Assembly (NCBI GenBank): GCA_016235815.1
Contig: JACRIM010000004.1
Location: 52,956-116,955, forward strand
Length of the DNA: 64,000 nucleotides
Direction of reading: 5' to 3'
From: Planctomycetota bacterium
GTDB taxonomy: Bacteria; Planctomycetota; Phycisphaerae; UBA1845; UTPLA1
This document shows positions 9,049 through 17,053 of the stretch, piece after piece. The position numbers were made by a program, and so were the translations under genes. Position 1 is the stretch's first letter. Each line of letters opens with the position of its first letter. Below the pieces are notes generated by a model. The model did no database searches, was not told the DNA's origin, and worked only from the letters and a program-made list of their open reading frames with translations.

Positions 9049-9886
9049 CGAAACACTCTCACGACGCCCGCGCCTGACCTTCGCGCTGACAGTCATCTAC
9101 TTTCTGGCGACCAGCCTGCCCCACGACATCGGCCAGCAGGCCACCCTCGGCGCCTACGACCGATTTACGAAACAAGTCGTCGACCGCGCGTTCATCGCGG
9201 CGGCGATTCTAGCCTTTGCCGTCGGCGCGTGGTTTTGCATCACACGGATTCAGGCGGCGCGCCGCGACGGCACGCTGCCGCGAATCATCGCGCTCGCGGC
9301 TCTTTGGCTCGTGCTCTTTCTTGGCTCGTTCCGCTGGCTCTTTTACGCCAACGCCGAGGTTGTGCACTTTCCGCAGTTTGCCGTCCTCGCCGTGCTCCTG
9401 TTTGCACTGACGGGCAGCCACGCGCGGACGCTCTTCGCCGTCGTGCTGCTTGCCATCGTGGATGAAGCGTATCAATACTGGTTCATCTACAACCCGCGCT
9501 TCCCCTCGCTGCTGGATTTCAATGACGTCGTGTTTGACACGCTCGGCGGCGCGGCGGCCTGCCTGCTGTTGCACCTCGATGGCGCGACCGGCCGCACCCC
9601 TGCGAAGCCGGTGCGCTGGCGTCGCTCGCCGATGGTTTGGATTCCTGTAGCCGTGCTGCTTATCGCCGTTGTATTGCACAAAGCCGGCGTGCTCGGGCTT
9701 TACCCCGATCTGGAAGGAGAAGAACGCCCCATCCAACTCAGCCGCCAGCAAATGGAACCCTACTGGCGCGAAATCCCCGGCGGCCGTGTGCATCACGTGT
9801 TACGCCCGTGGGAGGCGCTGCCGATTCTGGCGATGATTGTTGGTACGTTTGGATCGATGGATCGACGGGCGCGGAGCCGGGATTGA
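9032..9886 (+). CDS. VanZ-like membrane protein
   Basis: A 284-residue membrane protein. The block LLAIVDEAYQYWF, then RFPSLLDFNDVVFDTLGG, follows the VanZ pattern of a DE..Q helix, an R..D..D turn and a final N/D..G helix. VanZ-like proteins are small membrane proteins of poorly known role, first linked to teicoplanin resistance. Four family helices are followed by a further segment at about 210-230 and a polar external region. No ATG fits well; I use the TTG at 9032, which has AAGGGA seven to eight bases upstream and leads directly into the first hydrophobic segment. The frame is open upstream without coding character. Confidence 0.6.
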   Translation: MLSGFIETLSRRPRLTFALTVIYFLATSLPHDIGQQATLGAYDRFTKQVVDRAFIAAAILAFAVGAWFCITRIQAARRDGTLPRIIALAALWLVLFLGSFRWLFYANAEVVHFPQFAVLAVLLFALTGSHARTLFAVVLLAIVDEAYQYWFIYNPRFPSLLDFNDVVFDTLGGAAACLLLHLDGATGRTPAKPVRWRRSPMVWIPVAVLLIAVVLHKAGVLGLYPDLEGEERPIQLSRQQMEPYWREIPGGRVHHVLRPWEALPILAMIVGTFGSMDRRARSRD

Positions 9887-9924
9887 TTGGATCACCGCAC
9901 GGCTTGACGTGGTGTCATCATCTT

Positions 9925-10001
9925 GGCCCCGAAGGGGCCGCGGGTTGTAGCCACGGGTGAAGCGGCGCGGTCGCCCTGGCGACCCGACGCGTAACCCGTG
10001 G
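9925..10001. repeat. Intergenic hairpin repeat (CCGAAGG / GTAGCCAC family)
   Basis: A short palindrome (GGCCCC-gaa-GGGGCC) is followed by GTAGCCACGGGT. A large hairpin has arms CCACGGGT (9951-9958) and ACCCGTGG (9994-10001) and an inner stem GGTCGC/GCGACC. A related copy lies near 12902. It sits between the VanZ-like gene and the convergent orphan, so it may also end transcripts. Confidence 0.6.
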
Positions 10002-10011
10002 AAGCACTCGA

Positions 10012-10833
10012 TCAAGTCTCGCCCACCATTCGAGTAATGGGATCCGCGTAGAGCTTCATGGTTTCAGGATTGTACCGTCGCGATTCAACGATTCCGAATT
10101 CCGCAATTTGTATCACACCGAGCTTATTAGCAGTATCGTCTGAAGACGAGCGATCGACGATGAATAGCGTTGCCCACGACTCATTGGCTCGCATCAATGG
10201 GGGAAGTACTTTTAGCATTTGTGCGTACGCATCCTCAATAGAGGTGGCATACTTTGTGGCAGCTTGTTCATAAGAAACATGGAATTCGCAAGTGACACGA
10301 TACTCGCTATCGCCACCAAAAATGCGAAATGTCGCAATGCACTGGCCAGCTTGATCAACCACTGTCCACGTGCGCACCGGCTCAGCTTGAGCAATCAGTA
10401 GATTGAACGCATCAAGCCGAGTTTCCCACGCAATTTTGTCTCCTTTTTTGGCTTCGAACAAAGCGAGTGGAATGCTCTCTGTATTATGCGAAGTGTCAAC
10501 GAAGAGAAAAGAGTGCATTGGCATGTCCGCCATAACGCTTGTGATCAACAAGTCGCAAAGCAAGCTACTTGCCTTGGTGTAAGCATCCAAAAGAGTGCTG
10601 CACCTTCCGCCCTCAACGTAGATCATCTTCTCGGATTCAATTCCTGACTGATCTTGCATAGTCAAGAAATAAGCCTCGCCATCCCAATACACATTGAACT
10701 GTTCACCTGAGATGCCCAGGTTGTTCACGTTTCCCCAGCGACAAACCATTGGCATATCTCGTGTGGGTTCTGCACGAAACACCTTTGTTAAATCAAATTG
10801 ATATTTAGATTTCGCTTTGGAAAACGGCCACAT
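10012..10833 (-). CDS. Hypothetical protein, atypical composition
   Basis: A 273-residue protein I do not recognise. It has no signal peptide or membrane helix and begins MWPFSKAKSKYQFDLTKVF. The middle (SSLLCDLLITSVMADM, SFLFVDTSH) and the end (WATLFIVDRSSSDDTANKLG) look like an alternating alpha/beta fold. It is visibly AT-richer than its neighbours and uses many A/T-ending codons, which suggests recent transfer. It stands alone between a hairpin repeat and ftsY and lacks a strong ribosome-binding site. The C-terminus PETMKLYADPITRMVGE looks intact. No function can be assigned. Confidence 0.7.
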   Translation of the reverse strand: MWPFSKAKSKYQFDLTKVFRAEPTRDMPMVCRWGNVNNLGISGEQFNVYWDGEAYFLTMQDQSGIESEKMIYVEGGRCSTLLDAYTKASSLLCDLLITSVMADMPMHSFLFVDTSHNTESIPLALFEAKKGDKIAWETRLDAFNLLIAQAEPVRTWTVVDQAGQCIATFRIFGGDSEYRVTCEFHVSYEQAATKYATSIEDAYAQMLKVLPPLMRANESWATLFIVDRSSSDDTANKLGVIQIAEFGIVESRRYNPETMKLYADPITRMVGET

Positions 10834-10897
10834 TCTTTAACTCCGCCTTTTTTGCGAATCTGTTGTCTCGCGCACGCGAACACTGACGCTAGCCGCC

Positions 10898-11812
10898 TTA
10901 CTCCCCAAACATTGCCTCAACAAACTGCTGCGGATCAAACGGCTCGATATCATCAATCCCCTCGCCGAGGCCGACGTATTTCACCGGCACGTTTAACTGA
11001 TCGCGAATCCCCACCACGATCCCGCCCTTCGCCGAGCCGTCGAGCTTCGCGAGAATAATGCCCGACACCTTCACATGGTCGGAAAAACTCTTCGCCTGGT
11101 TCACGGCGTTCTGGCCGATCGTTGCATCCAGCACAAGTAGCACCTCATGCGGCGCGCCGGGGATCTTCTTCTCCACCACGCGCTGGATCTTGTTCAACTC
11201 GCGCATCAAGTGATCCTGCGTGTGCAACCGACCGGCCGTGTCGACGAGCAGGATGTCCGCCTTCCGGGCGATTGCCGCCTCGCAGGCGTCGTAGGCCACC
11301 GCGCCGGGGTCGGCGTCCTGATCGTGCTTGATCAGATCGACGCCGCAACGCCGCGACCACTCGGTGAGCTGCAACACCGCCGCCGCGCGAAAGGTGTCGC
11401 ACGCCGCGAGCACGACCTTGTTCCCTTCCTTCTTCAAGAGGTTCGCCAGCTTCGCCACGCTCGTCGTCTTGCCCGAGCCGTTGATCCCCGCAATGAGTAC
11501 GACCGTCGGCCCGCTCGGCGCCCTCGCCAGCGTCCGCATATCCGCCGGCCACTTGGAGACAATGTGCTGCTTCAGGAACGTGAGGATGTCCTGCGACTCT
11601 TTCACCTCGCCCTTTTTCCACGCGGCGCGAACAGCATCGATCAGGTTCGTCGTCGTCTTCGGTCCGAAGTCGGCCTGCAACATGGTGTCGTGGACCTGGT
11701 CGAGCAATGCCTCGTCGATGGTGCGGCCGAACGGCAGAATGGATTTGAAGCCGCTGACGACCTTCTCGCGCGTCTTGCCGAGGGCCTTTTTGATCTTGTC
11801 GAAGAAACCCAT
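10898..11812 (-). CDS. ftsY: Signal recognition particle receptor FtsY
   Basis: Membrane receptor GTPase that docks SRP-ribosome complexes for cotranslational insertion. The 304 residues contain a short N domain (1-100), then the SRP GTPase motifs: P-loop GINGSGKTT (109-117), DTFRAAA (139-145), DTAGR (191-195), AKLDG at 255-259 (usually TKLDG) and a GLGE block near the end. It lacks the long acidic A domain of E. coli FtsY, as in many bacteria. It is the last gene of ribH-nusB-ftsY, eight bases after nusB. Its RNA partner is found at 38588. Confidence 0.96.
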   Translation of the reverse strand: MGFFDKIKKALGKTREKVVSGFKSILPFGRTIDEALLDQVHDTMLQADFGPKTTTNLIDAVRAAWKKGEVKESQDILTFLKQHIVSKWPADMRTLARAPSGPTVVLIAGINGSGKTTSVAKLANLLKKEGNKVVLAACDTFRAAAVLQLTEWSRRCGVDLIKHDQDADPGAVAYDACEAAIARKADILLVDTAGRLHTQDHLMRELNKIQRVVEKKIPGAPHEVLLVLDATIGQNAVNQAKSFSDHVKVSGIILAKLDGSAKGGIVVGIRDQLNVPVKYVGLGEGIDDIEPFDPQQFVEAMFGE

Positions 11813-11820
11813 GCCGCCCC

Positions 11821-12249
11821 CTACTCGGTCGTTTTCACGGCCTCGGCCGCCATCGCCTTGGCCACGCCGTCGAGCACGCCGTTGATGAAGGCCCCCGACT
11901 CGGCCGTGCCGAATTGCTTACCGATCTCGATGGATTCATTGATGATCACGTTGGGCGGCACGCCGTGTCGATGCATCATTTCGCAGACGGCGACGCGCAG
12001 GATGTTGCGATCCACGGTCGTCATTCGCTTCACATCCCACTTCGGCGCCGAGGCCTGGATGCGTTCGTCGATGGTGGTCGTGTTTCGCCATGCGTCGGAG
12101 ACGAGGTCTCGGGCATAGTCGCGCACACCGGGGTCGTTGCACTCGTCGGCGAGGAATTCGTCCAGTTGCGAAAGCACCTCCTGCCCCACGCCTTCGATCT
12201 GGCAGAGGAACTGCATCGCGAGGATTCGACTTTGCCTGCGGTCAATCAT
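11821..12249 (-). CDS. nusB: Transcription antitermination factor NusB
   Basis: NusB binds boxA RNA with NusE (S10) in antitermination of rRNA transcription. The 142 residues show the family pattern: RRQSRILAMQFLCQIEG at the N-terminus and NVIINESIEIGKQFGTAESGAFINGVLD (quoted in part: NESIEIGKQF, SGAFINGVLD) at the C-terminus. I chose the ATG at 12249 because it begins at the conserved family start; twelve more upstream codons are open but not family-like. Its place between ribH and ftsY matches the common ribH-nusB pairing. Confidence 0.95.
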   Translation of the reverse strand: MIDRRQSRILAMQFLCQIEGVGQEVLSQLDEFLADECNDPGVRDYARDLVSDAWRNTTTIDERIQASAPKWDVKRMTTVDRNILRVAVCEMMHRHGVPPNVIINESIEIGKQFGTAESGAFINGVLDGVAKAMAAEAVKTTE

Positions 12250-12340
12250 GGTTTCGTAGATATCGGCACGGTGACATAATTGCAAGCGGATCGCATTGGG
12301 AGTCCTTGTAGGGTCTGCTGTGCGGACCGATGGGGCATCG

Positions 12341-12370
12341 CGCTCAAGCCCACGGATCCCAATCCGTGGG
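12341..12370. repeat. Hairpin repeat, copy 1 (CCCACGGAT family)
   Basis: Arms CCCACGGAT (12349-12357) and ATCCGTGGG (12362-12370) flank a four-base loop. With the leading CGCTCAAG the element recurs almost identically at 62039-62071. It lies between ribH and nusB, so it would be transcribed within that operon and could affect readthrough. Confidence 0.75.
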
Positions 12371-12381
12371 AATCCCGCCGC

Positions 12382-12858
12382 CTATTGCGACTTTCGGATC
12401 GCACTTAACAAATGCACCATCTCCACCGCAGCCATCGCCGCGTCCGCCCCTTTGTTGCCATCCTTGCCGCCGGCGCGGGCCACGGCTTGCTCCAGCGTGT
12501 CCGTCGTAAGCACGCCGAAGCCGATGGGGATGTTCGTGGCGAGCGTCACGTCGGCAATTCCCCGCGCGGCCTCGCCGCCGACGTGGATGTGGTGCGTCGT
12601 CTCCCCGCGGATCACGCAGCCGAGGCAGACGAGGGCATCGAATCGGCTGGTCTCCGCCAATGACTCCGCCGCCAGCGGCAACTCCCACGCCCCGGGCACC
12701 CAGACCTCGGTGATGTCCTCGGCCTTGGCCCCATGCGCGATCAGCGCCTCCCGCGCCCCGGCCAGAAGCTTCATGGTGATGAACTCGTTGAACCGGCTGA
12801 CGACAATCGCCACCCGCAACCCCGTCGCATCGTCTTTTCCGCGTATTGTCGCGCTCAT
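12382..12858 (-). CDS. ribH: 6,7-dimethyl-8-ribityllumazine synthase
   Basis: Condenses 5-amino-6-ribitylaminouracil with dihydroxybutanone phosphate in the penultimate step of riboflavin synthesis. The 158 residues show SRFNEFI (21-27), VPGAWELP (54-61), the CLGCVIRGETTHH block with the catalytic His pair at 89-90, and PIGFGVLTTDTLEQA. Bacterial lumazine synthases often form 60-subunit shells. It is first in the operon with nusB and ftsY; the partner activity is encoded by ribBA at 31108. I saw no FMN riboswitch upstream. Confidence 0.96.
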   Translation of the reverse strand: MSATIRGKDDATGLRVAIVVSRFNEFITMKLLAGAREALIAHGAKAEDITEVWVPGAWELPLAAESLAETSRFDALVCLGCVIRGETTHHIHVGGEAARGIADVTLATNIPIGFGVLTTDTLEQAVARAGGKDGNKGADAAMAAVEMVHLLSAIRKSQ

Positions 12859-12901
12859 ACGCCGGGCAGTTTATCGCACAAGCCGTCCACTCGCTCTCCA
12901 C

Positions 12902-12950
12902 CCAGTCCCGAAGGGACGAAGGACCGTAGCCACAGCTTGCCCGCCGCGGC
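12902..12950. repeat. Intergenic repeat related to 9925-10001
   Basis: The segment holds CCCGAAGGG, then GTAGCCAC and a GC-rich palindrome CCCGCCGCGGCGGG. The order CCGAAGG-GTAGCCAC is the same as at 9925, so the two look like diverged copies. It lies in the divergent gap between ribH and the kelch-like gene. Confidence 0.45.
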
Positions 12951-13080
12951 GGGGGCGTAGGTCGAAGTCGAAGATCCGCCGTGGCGGGAGTCGCCGGGGA
13001 GACCCCGTGGTATCGAATCGCCCAAATCATTCAGCCCCGGCAGTGGCGACGGAGCCATTCCCACCATCACATCGCCTGAT

Positions 13081-13110
13081 TTGCAATTCCTTCCCCGCAT
13101 TATGTACAAT
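13081..13110 (+). promoter_or_regulatory. Likely sigma-70-type promoter of the kelch-like gene
   Basis: TTGCAA (13081-13086) and TACAAT (13105-13110) are 18 bases apart. Transcription would begin near 13117, only about three bases before the preferred ATG at 13120, so the mRNA may be nearly leaderless. If translation began at the ATG at 13102, this promoter could not serve it. Confidence 0.45.
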
Positions 13111-13119
13111 AACTTTTCT

Positions 13120-16100
13120 ATGGGAGGCCTCCCGCAATTCAAAACGCTTCGCGCCACCTGCGTCTTCGCCGCGATGATCGCAGTCTCGGTTGACCGCAAT
13201 TCTTTCGCCGATGACTGCCTCCAATGGTCACAAACCCAAGCCGTAGGCCTTCGCGAAAATCCCGCGATGGTATTTGACAGCAATCGCAACGTCTCGGTCT
13301 TGTTTGGCGGCGACAGTCTGGCAGAGACATGGGAATGGAATGGAACCTCGTGGTCGAATCGCATTCCTGCCATTCATCCGTCCGGCCGATCATTTCATGC
13401 AATGGCGTATGACAGCACTCGCCATGTGACGGTGCTTTTCGGCGGTCACGACGGTCAGTCAGCGTTGGATGACACATGGGAATGGGATGGAACGAACTGG
13501 ACCCAGAGAATGCCGACGACTCGGCCTCCCGCGCGTTTCTATCATGCCATGGCGTTTGACTCTTCACGAGGCGTCACGGTCCTATTCGGCGGGAGCGATG
13601 GAGCGTGGTATCTCGGCGACACGTGGGAATGGGATGGAATCACGTGGCAACAACGTATGCCCGCCACAAGCCCGTCCATTCGCTCAGGTCATGCGATGGT
13701 CTTTGATTCACTGCGCGCCGTAACCGTGTTATTCGGAGGGGCACATGCCTCAAGTTCGTCGAGTACATGGGAATGGAACGGCACGAATTGGAGTCAACGT
13801 ACGCCAACTACCAACCCGCAGATTCGTTATCAGCACGCCATGGCATTCGACAGCACGCGCAACCGGGTCGTGATGTTCGGTGGATTCGAGCCAAATTCTT
13901 CCACGTATAAGAACGACACTTGGGAATGGACGGGAATCAATTGGCTGCAAAGAACAGCAACTCCAAGCCCGACGGCCCGAATGAACTTCGCCATGACTTT
14001 TGATAGTGCGCGCGGAGTTTGCGTAATCTATGGCGGGACAGGCAACGCAGGGCTACTCACCGACACTTGGGAATGGAATGGATCAACTTGGTCCAATCGC
14101 AATGCCTCGATACTGCCTCCGCCCAACAAATACCATGCGATAGCATTTGATAGCTGGCGCGGGCGAACATTTCTATTTGGTGGCATTTCCACCTTTGGCG
14201 ATTACCTCTCAGACACCAGACTGTGGGACGGTGAATCGTGGACTTTGTGCTCTCCCGCAAACCGGCCGCCGCCAAGAATCTTGCATGCTATGGCGTTTGA
14301 TAGTACGCGTGGTGTGCTGGTGATGTTTGGCGGCACATCAACATCAGATATGAATGATACATGGGAATGGGACGGCTTTGATTGGCAACAACGATTCCCC
14401 CTGCACAGCCCGTCAGCGAGAACAACTCACTCAATGACCTACGATAGCTTGCGGCATGTAGTAGTGTTGTTTGGTGGCACCGATGCGATATCCAATCGAT
14501 CAGATACATGGGAATGGGACGGGCTTGACTGGAATGAGCGGGCACCAGGCAGTTCCCCAACCGCGAGGTGGGCACACTCCATGGCCTTTGATTCTCATCG
14601 AAACAAGACCGTCCTTTTTGGCGGCGCAGATTCGACCAATGGCCTCCAATACTTAGGCGACACGTGGGAATGGGACGGCACAGAGTGGATTCAACGAATA
14701 CCTCAAACTAGCCCATCCCCTCGTTTCTCCCACGCAATGACTTTTGATTCAAATCACGGCGTCACAGTGTTACAAGCTGGACTGGGTGATACAGAGCAAG
14801 GTGCTACTTGGCACTGGGACGGAGTAGATTGGACCAAAGTCGGGCCAAGCGACAGCGCGCTAAAACGCGAGTGGCCGGCAATGGCCTTTGATTCTTTACG
14901 CGGTAAGTCAGTCCTGTTTGGAGGCCAGGTACTGTCCGGGGCATTCGCAATTACGAACGACACTCTCGAATGGGATGGTCGTTCGTGGACTCAGAAAAGC
15001 CCGATCATTAGTCCAAGTCCTCGAACAAACCATGCTATGTCGTATGACTTGGACAGAGGGGTCGCAGTGCTATTCGGCGGTTATTCCCACTTCGGTTCAG
15101 CGACCCTGCGCGACACATGGGAACGAAACGGCGAGTATTGGACTCTGCGTACCCCTGCCAATAGTCCAATCTCGCGATCCGGTCATGCGATGACATTTGT
15201 CAGCCATCAACACGCAACCCTCTTGTTTGGCGGAGGTGAAGGTAGCGGAATGAATGACACATGGTTGTGGGATGGGAAAAACTGGAACGAATTGCACACA
15301 ACTCATTCACCACCGCCACGTGTATTTCACGCAGCTTGCTATGACAGCAAGCGACAAGTCGTTGTATTGTTCGGTGGGAGTGGCGACAACGACCCCTATG
15401 GGATCTGGGGTGATACGTGGGAATGGGATGGAGTCGATTGGAATCAGAAACTCCCAACATCATCGCCGTCACCGCGATCTCGCCATGCAATGGCATATGA
15501 CTCGAGCCGCGATGTTGTTGTGCTGTTTGGCGGCCTTGCTAGCGGTAATGCGACCGATGTTTGGGAATGGGATGGTTCAAACTGGATTCAACGAACTCCG
15601 GTAACGCCAATCGAATCACGGTATTTTCATGCGATGGCATTCGACTATCGCCGAAAACTCACGATCTTGTGTGGAGGTAATGCAGGTTTCGGGGGCTCGA
15701 CTCATATCGAGACTAAAGGATGGGATGGCGTTCAATGGCTGAACATCTCAACTGAAAGTGATCCGCCTTCAAGGTATGGACCGGCAATGGTATTCGACGA
15801 TGCTCAAGACCGAGTCGTCATGTTTGGCGGCCGAAGAATTTACGACGGCGTCGACCGAAACTACGTGAGCCTAAACGACACATGGGAACTCGCCCCCACC
15901 GGCCCCAGCCCCACCATTACCCAACACCCCGCGTCACCCACCGTCTGCCAAGGCTCCACCATCTCCCTCCGCTCCACCGCCACCGGCGACGGCTCGCTCT
16001 CCTACCGATGGCGAAAAAACGGTGTCCCCATGACCGATGACGAAGACACCTTCGGCACCCAAACCCCCACGCTCGCCTTCACTCACGCCGCCGCATCCGA

Positions 16101-16365
16101 CGCCGGAACCTACGACTGCCTCGTCAAACTCAACGATTGCACCCAAGCCACCAGCAACACCGCCACCCTCTCCGTCTTCCCCACCAACACCGCCGACGGC
16201 AACCTCGACGGCCACACCGACGCCCGAGATATCGCCGTCTTTGTCGACGCCCTCGTCAACTTCGCCCCCGTCAGCGCCCCCCTCTGCGCCAACGACCTCA
16301 CCGGCGAAGGCATCGTCAACCCCGACGACATCCCCCCCTTCGTCACCCGCCTCCTCGCCGAATAA
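13120..16365 (+). CDS. Exported kelch-like repeat protein with Ig-like domain and dockerin-like tag
   Basis: A 1081-residue protein from the ATG at 13120 (13102 is an alternative). A signal peptide is followed by about 18 repeats of roughly 50 residues, each with HAMAFDS, VTVLFGG and DTWEWDG..W.QR elements, typical of kelch-like or galactose-oxidase-type beta-propellers; 18 blades could form two or three propellers. From about position 15900 an Ig-like domain follows (SYRWRKNGVP, SDAGTYDCLV with two Cys), then the shared tag ending DDIPPFVTRLLAE. The repeats are lower in GC with mixed codons, while the Ig and tag part is C-rich with mostly C-ending codons. It likely binds surface glycans or proteins. 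Confidence 0.85.
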   Translation: MGGLPQFKTLRATCVFAAMIAVSVDRNSFADDCLQWSQTQAVGLRENPAMVFDSNRNVSVLFGGDSLAETWEWNGTSWSNRIPAIHPSGRSFHAMAYDSTRHVTVLFGGHDGQSALDDTWEWDGTNWTQRMPTTRPPARFYHAMAFDSSRGVTVLFGGSDGAWYLGDTWEWDGITWQQRMPATSPSIRSGHAMVFDSLRAVTVLFGGAHASSSSSTWEWNGTNWSQRTPTTNPQIRYQHAMAFDSTRNRVVMFGGFEPNSSTYKNDTWEWTGINWLQRTATPSPTARMNFAMTFDSARGVCVIYGGTGNAGLLTDTWEWNGSTWSNRNASILPPPNKYHAIAFDSWRGRTFLFGGISTFGDYLSDTRLWDGESWTLCSPANRPPPRILHAMAFDSTRGVLVMFGGTSTSDMNDTWEWDGFDWQQRFPLHSPSARTTHSMTYDSLRHVVVLFGGTDAISNRSDTWEWDGLDWNERAPGSSPTARWAHSMAFDSHRNKTVLFGGADSTNGLQYLGDTWEWDGTEWIQRIPQTSPSPRFSHAMTFDSNHGVTVLQAGLGDTEQGATWHWDGVDWTKVGPSDSALKREWPAMAFDSLRGKSVLFGGQVLSGAFAITNDTLEWDGRSWTQKSPIISPSPRTNHAMSYDLDRGVAVLFGGYSHFGSATLRDTWERNGEYWTLRTPANSPISRSGHAMTFVSHQHATLLFGGGEGSGMNDTWLWDGKNWNELHTTHSPPPRVFHAACYDSKRQVVVLFGGSGDNDPYGIWGDTWEWDGVDWNQKLPTSSPSPRSRHAMAYDSSRDVVVLFGGLASGNATDVWEWDGSNWIQRTPVTPIESRYFHAMAFDYRRKLTILCGGNAGFGGSTHIETKGWDGVQWLNISTESDPPSRYGPAMVFDDAQDRVVMFGGRRIYDGVDRNYVSLNDTWELAPTGPSPTITQHPASPTVCQGSTISLRSTATGDGSLSYRWRKNGVPMTDDEDTFGTQTPTLAFTHAAASDAGTYDCLVKLNDCTQATSNTATLSVFPTNTADGNLDGHTDARDIAVFVDALVNFAPVSAPLCANDLTGEGIVNPDDIPPFVTRLLAE

Positions 16366-16485
16366 CCCCGCCGCCTCCCAGCGTCCGGCTTGCGTTCGTA
16401 GGGTGCGGTTGTACTCAACCCACCACATTCGGCATACACACGAATGCTCGAATCCAAAGCCGATACTCGGCCCCTAAGAACTCTT

Positions 16486-16514
16486 CTTGCCCCCGCCAAC
16501 CCCGATGCTATACT
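16486..16514 (+). promoter_or_regulatory. Extended -10 promoter without an obvious gene
   Basis: TTGCCC (16487-16492) and TATACT (16509-16514) are 16 bases apart, with TG one base before the -10 box. It lies 540 bases before hmgA, which has its own TATAAT, and 54 bases before a small ORF with a strong ribosome-binding site. Confidence 0.4.
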
Positions 16515-16567
16515 AAGTTAGGTAATAGTTAGGACACCCGCCTAAGCCTGCATTCAGGAGGCCGCAA

Positions 16568-16690
16568 ATGCTCCGCGCCTGCACACTGACATGTTTATCG
16601 TCGTTGCGAAGCAACCCCCCTCCGATTTCGCTATTCGCTATTCGCAATTCGACGTTCTGCGTTCCCCCCGTCCCACTTTGTCCCACTTAA
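16568..16690 (+). CDS. Possible 40-residue protein
   Basis: A short ORF that begins MLRACTLTCLSS and ends VPLCPT. It is preceded by CAGGAGG six bases before the ATG, about as good as any ribosome-binding site in the window, and by an extended -10 promoter. The peptide has four Cys and no recognisable domain. It could be a genuine small protein, a leader peptide or the leftover start of a lost gene; the second half lies in simple-repeat-like DNA (repeated TCCCACTT), which argues against strong conservation. Confidence 0.3.
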   Translation: MLRACTLTCLSSLRSNPPPISLFAIRNSTFCVPPVPLCPT

Positions 16691-17053
16691 TCCCACTTCT
16701 TTTTTATTTGCGAAACTGGGATTCCGCAGTGGCGCTCGCGCCATCGCGATCATCGGACAAAAAACCCAAAATGTGTGCCAGCCCACAGGAAAACCAAGGT
16801 TCCACGTGGAACATAACTAAAACCTAACAAATGGCAATCTGGGGAATCTGTACGACCTGCAACAAATCAAAAGACAAACTGCCGCAAATCCAGCCCTCCG
16901 TCACCGCAGCGCGTCAAAGGCCCCCTCGCTTCTTGCGGCCCGATCCCCCGTTCGGCCCCTTATTTCGACGTTTCGATTTTTCGACGTTCCGACTTTTCCG
17001 CCCCTTGGCTCCCTCCTCGTATAATCCCATCACGAAAAAAAGGACGCGACGCC
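16691..17053. other. Gene-free stretch before hmgA
   Basis: The stretch holds T-rich low-complexity DNA with repeated TTTCGACGTT-like words at 16968-16996, similar to DNA upstream of dnaX. A TATAAT box lies at 17020-17025, about 30 bases before the hmgA start, and is the likely -10 element; no good -35 box is seen. I see no RNA gene. Confidence 0.4.

Noticed and set aside
12859..12950. FMN riboswitch upstream of ribH
   Set aside because: No conserved FMN-aptamer blocks are visible; the structure present belongs to a dispersed repeat.
13300..15880. Regular repeats that could suggest a CRISPR or satellite array
   Set aside because: The period is about 150 bases, variation respects codons, and the frame encodes kelch-like blades throughout.
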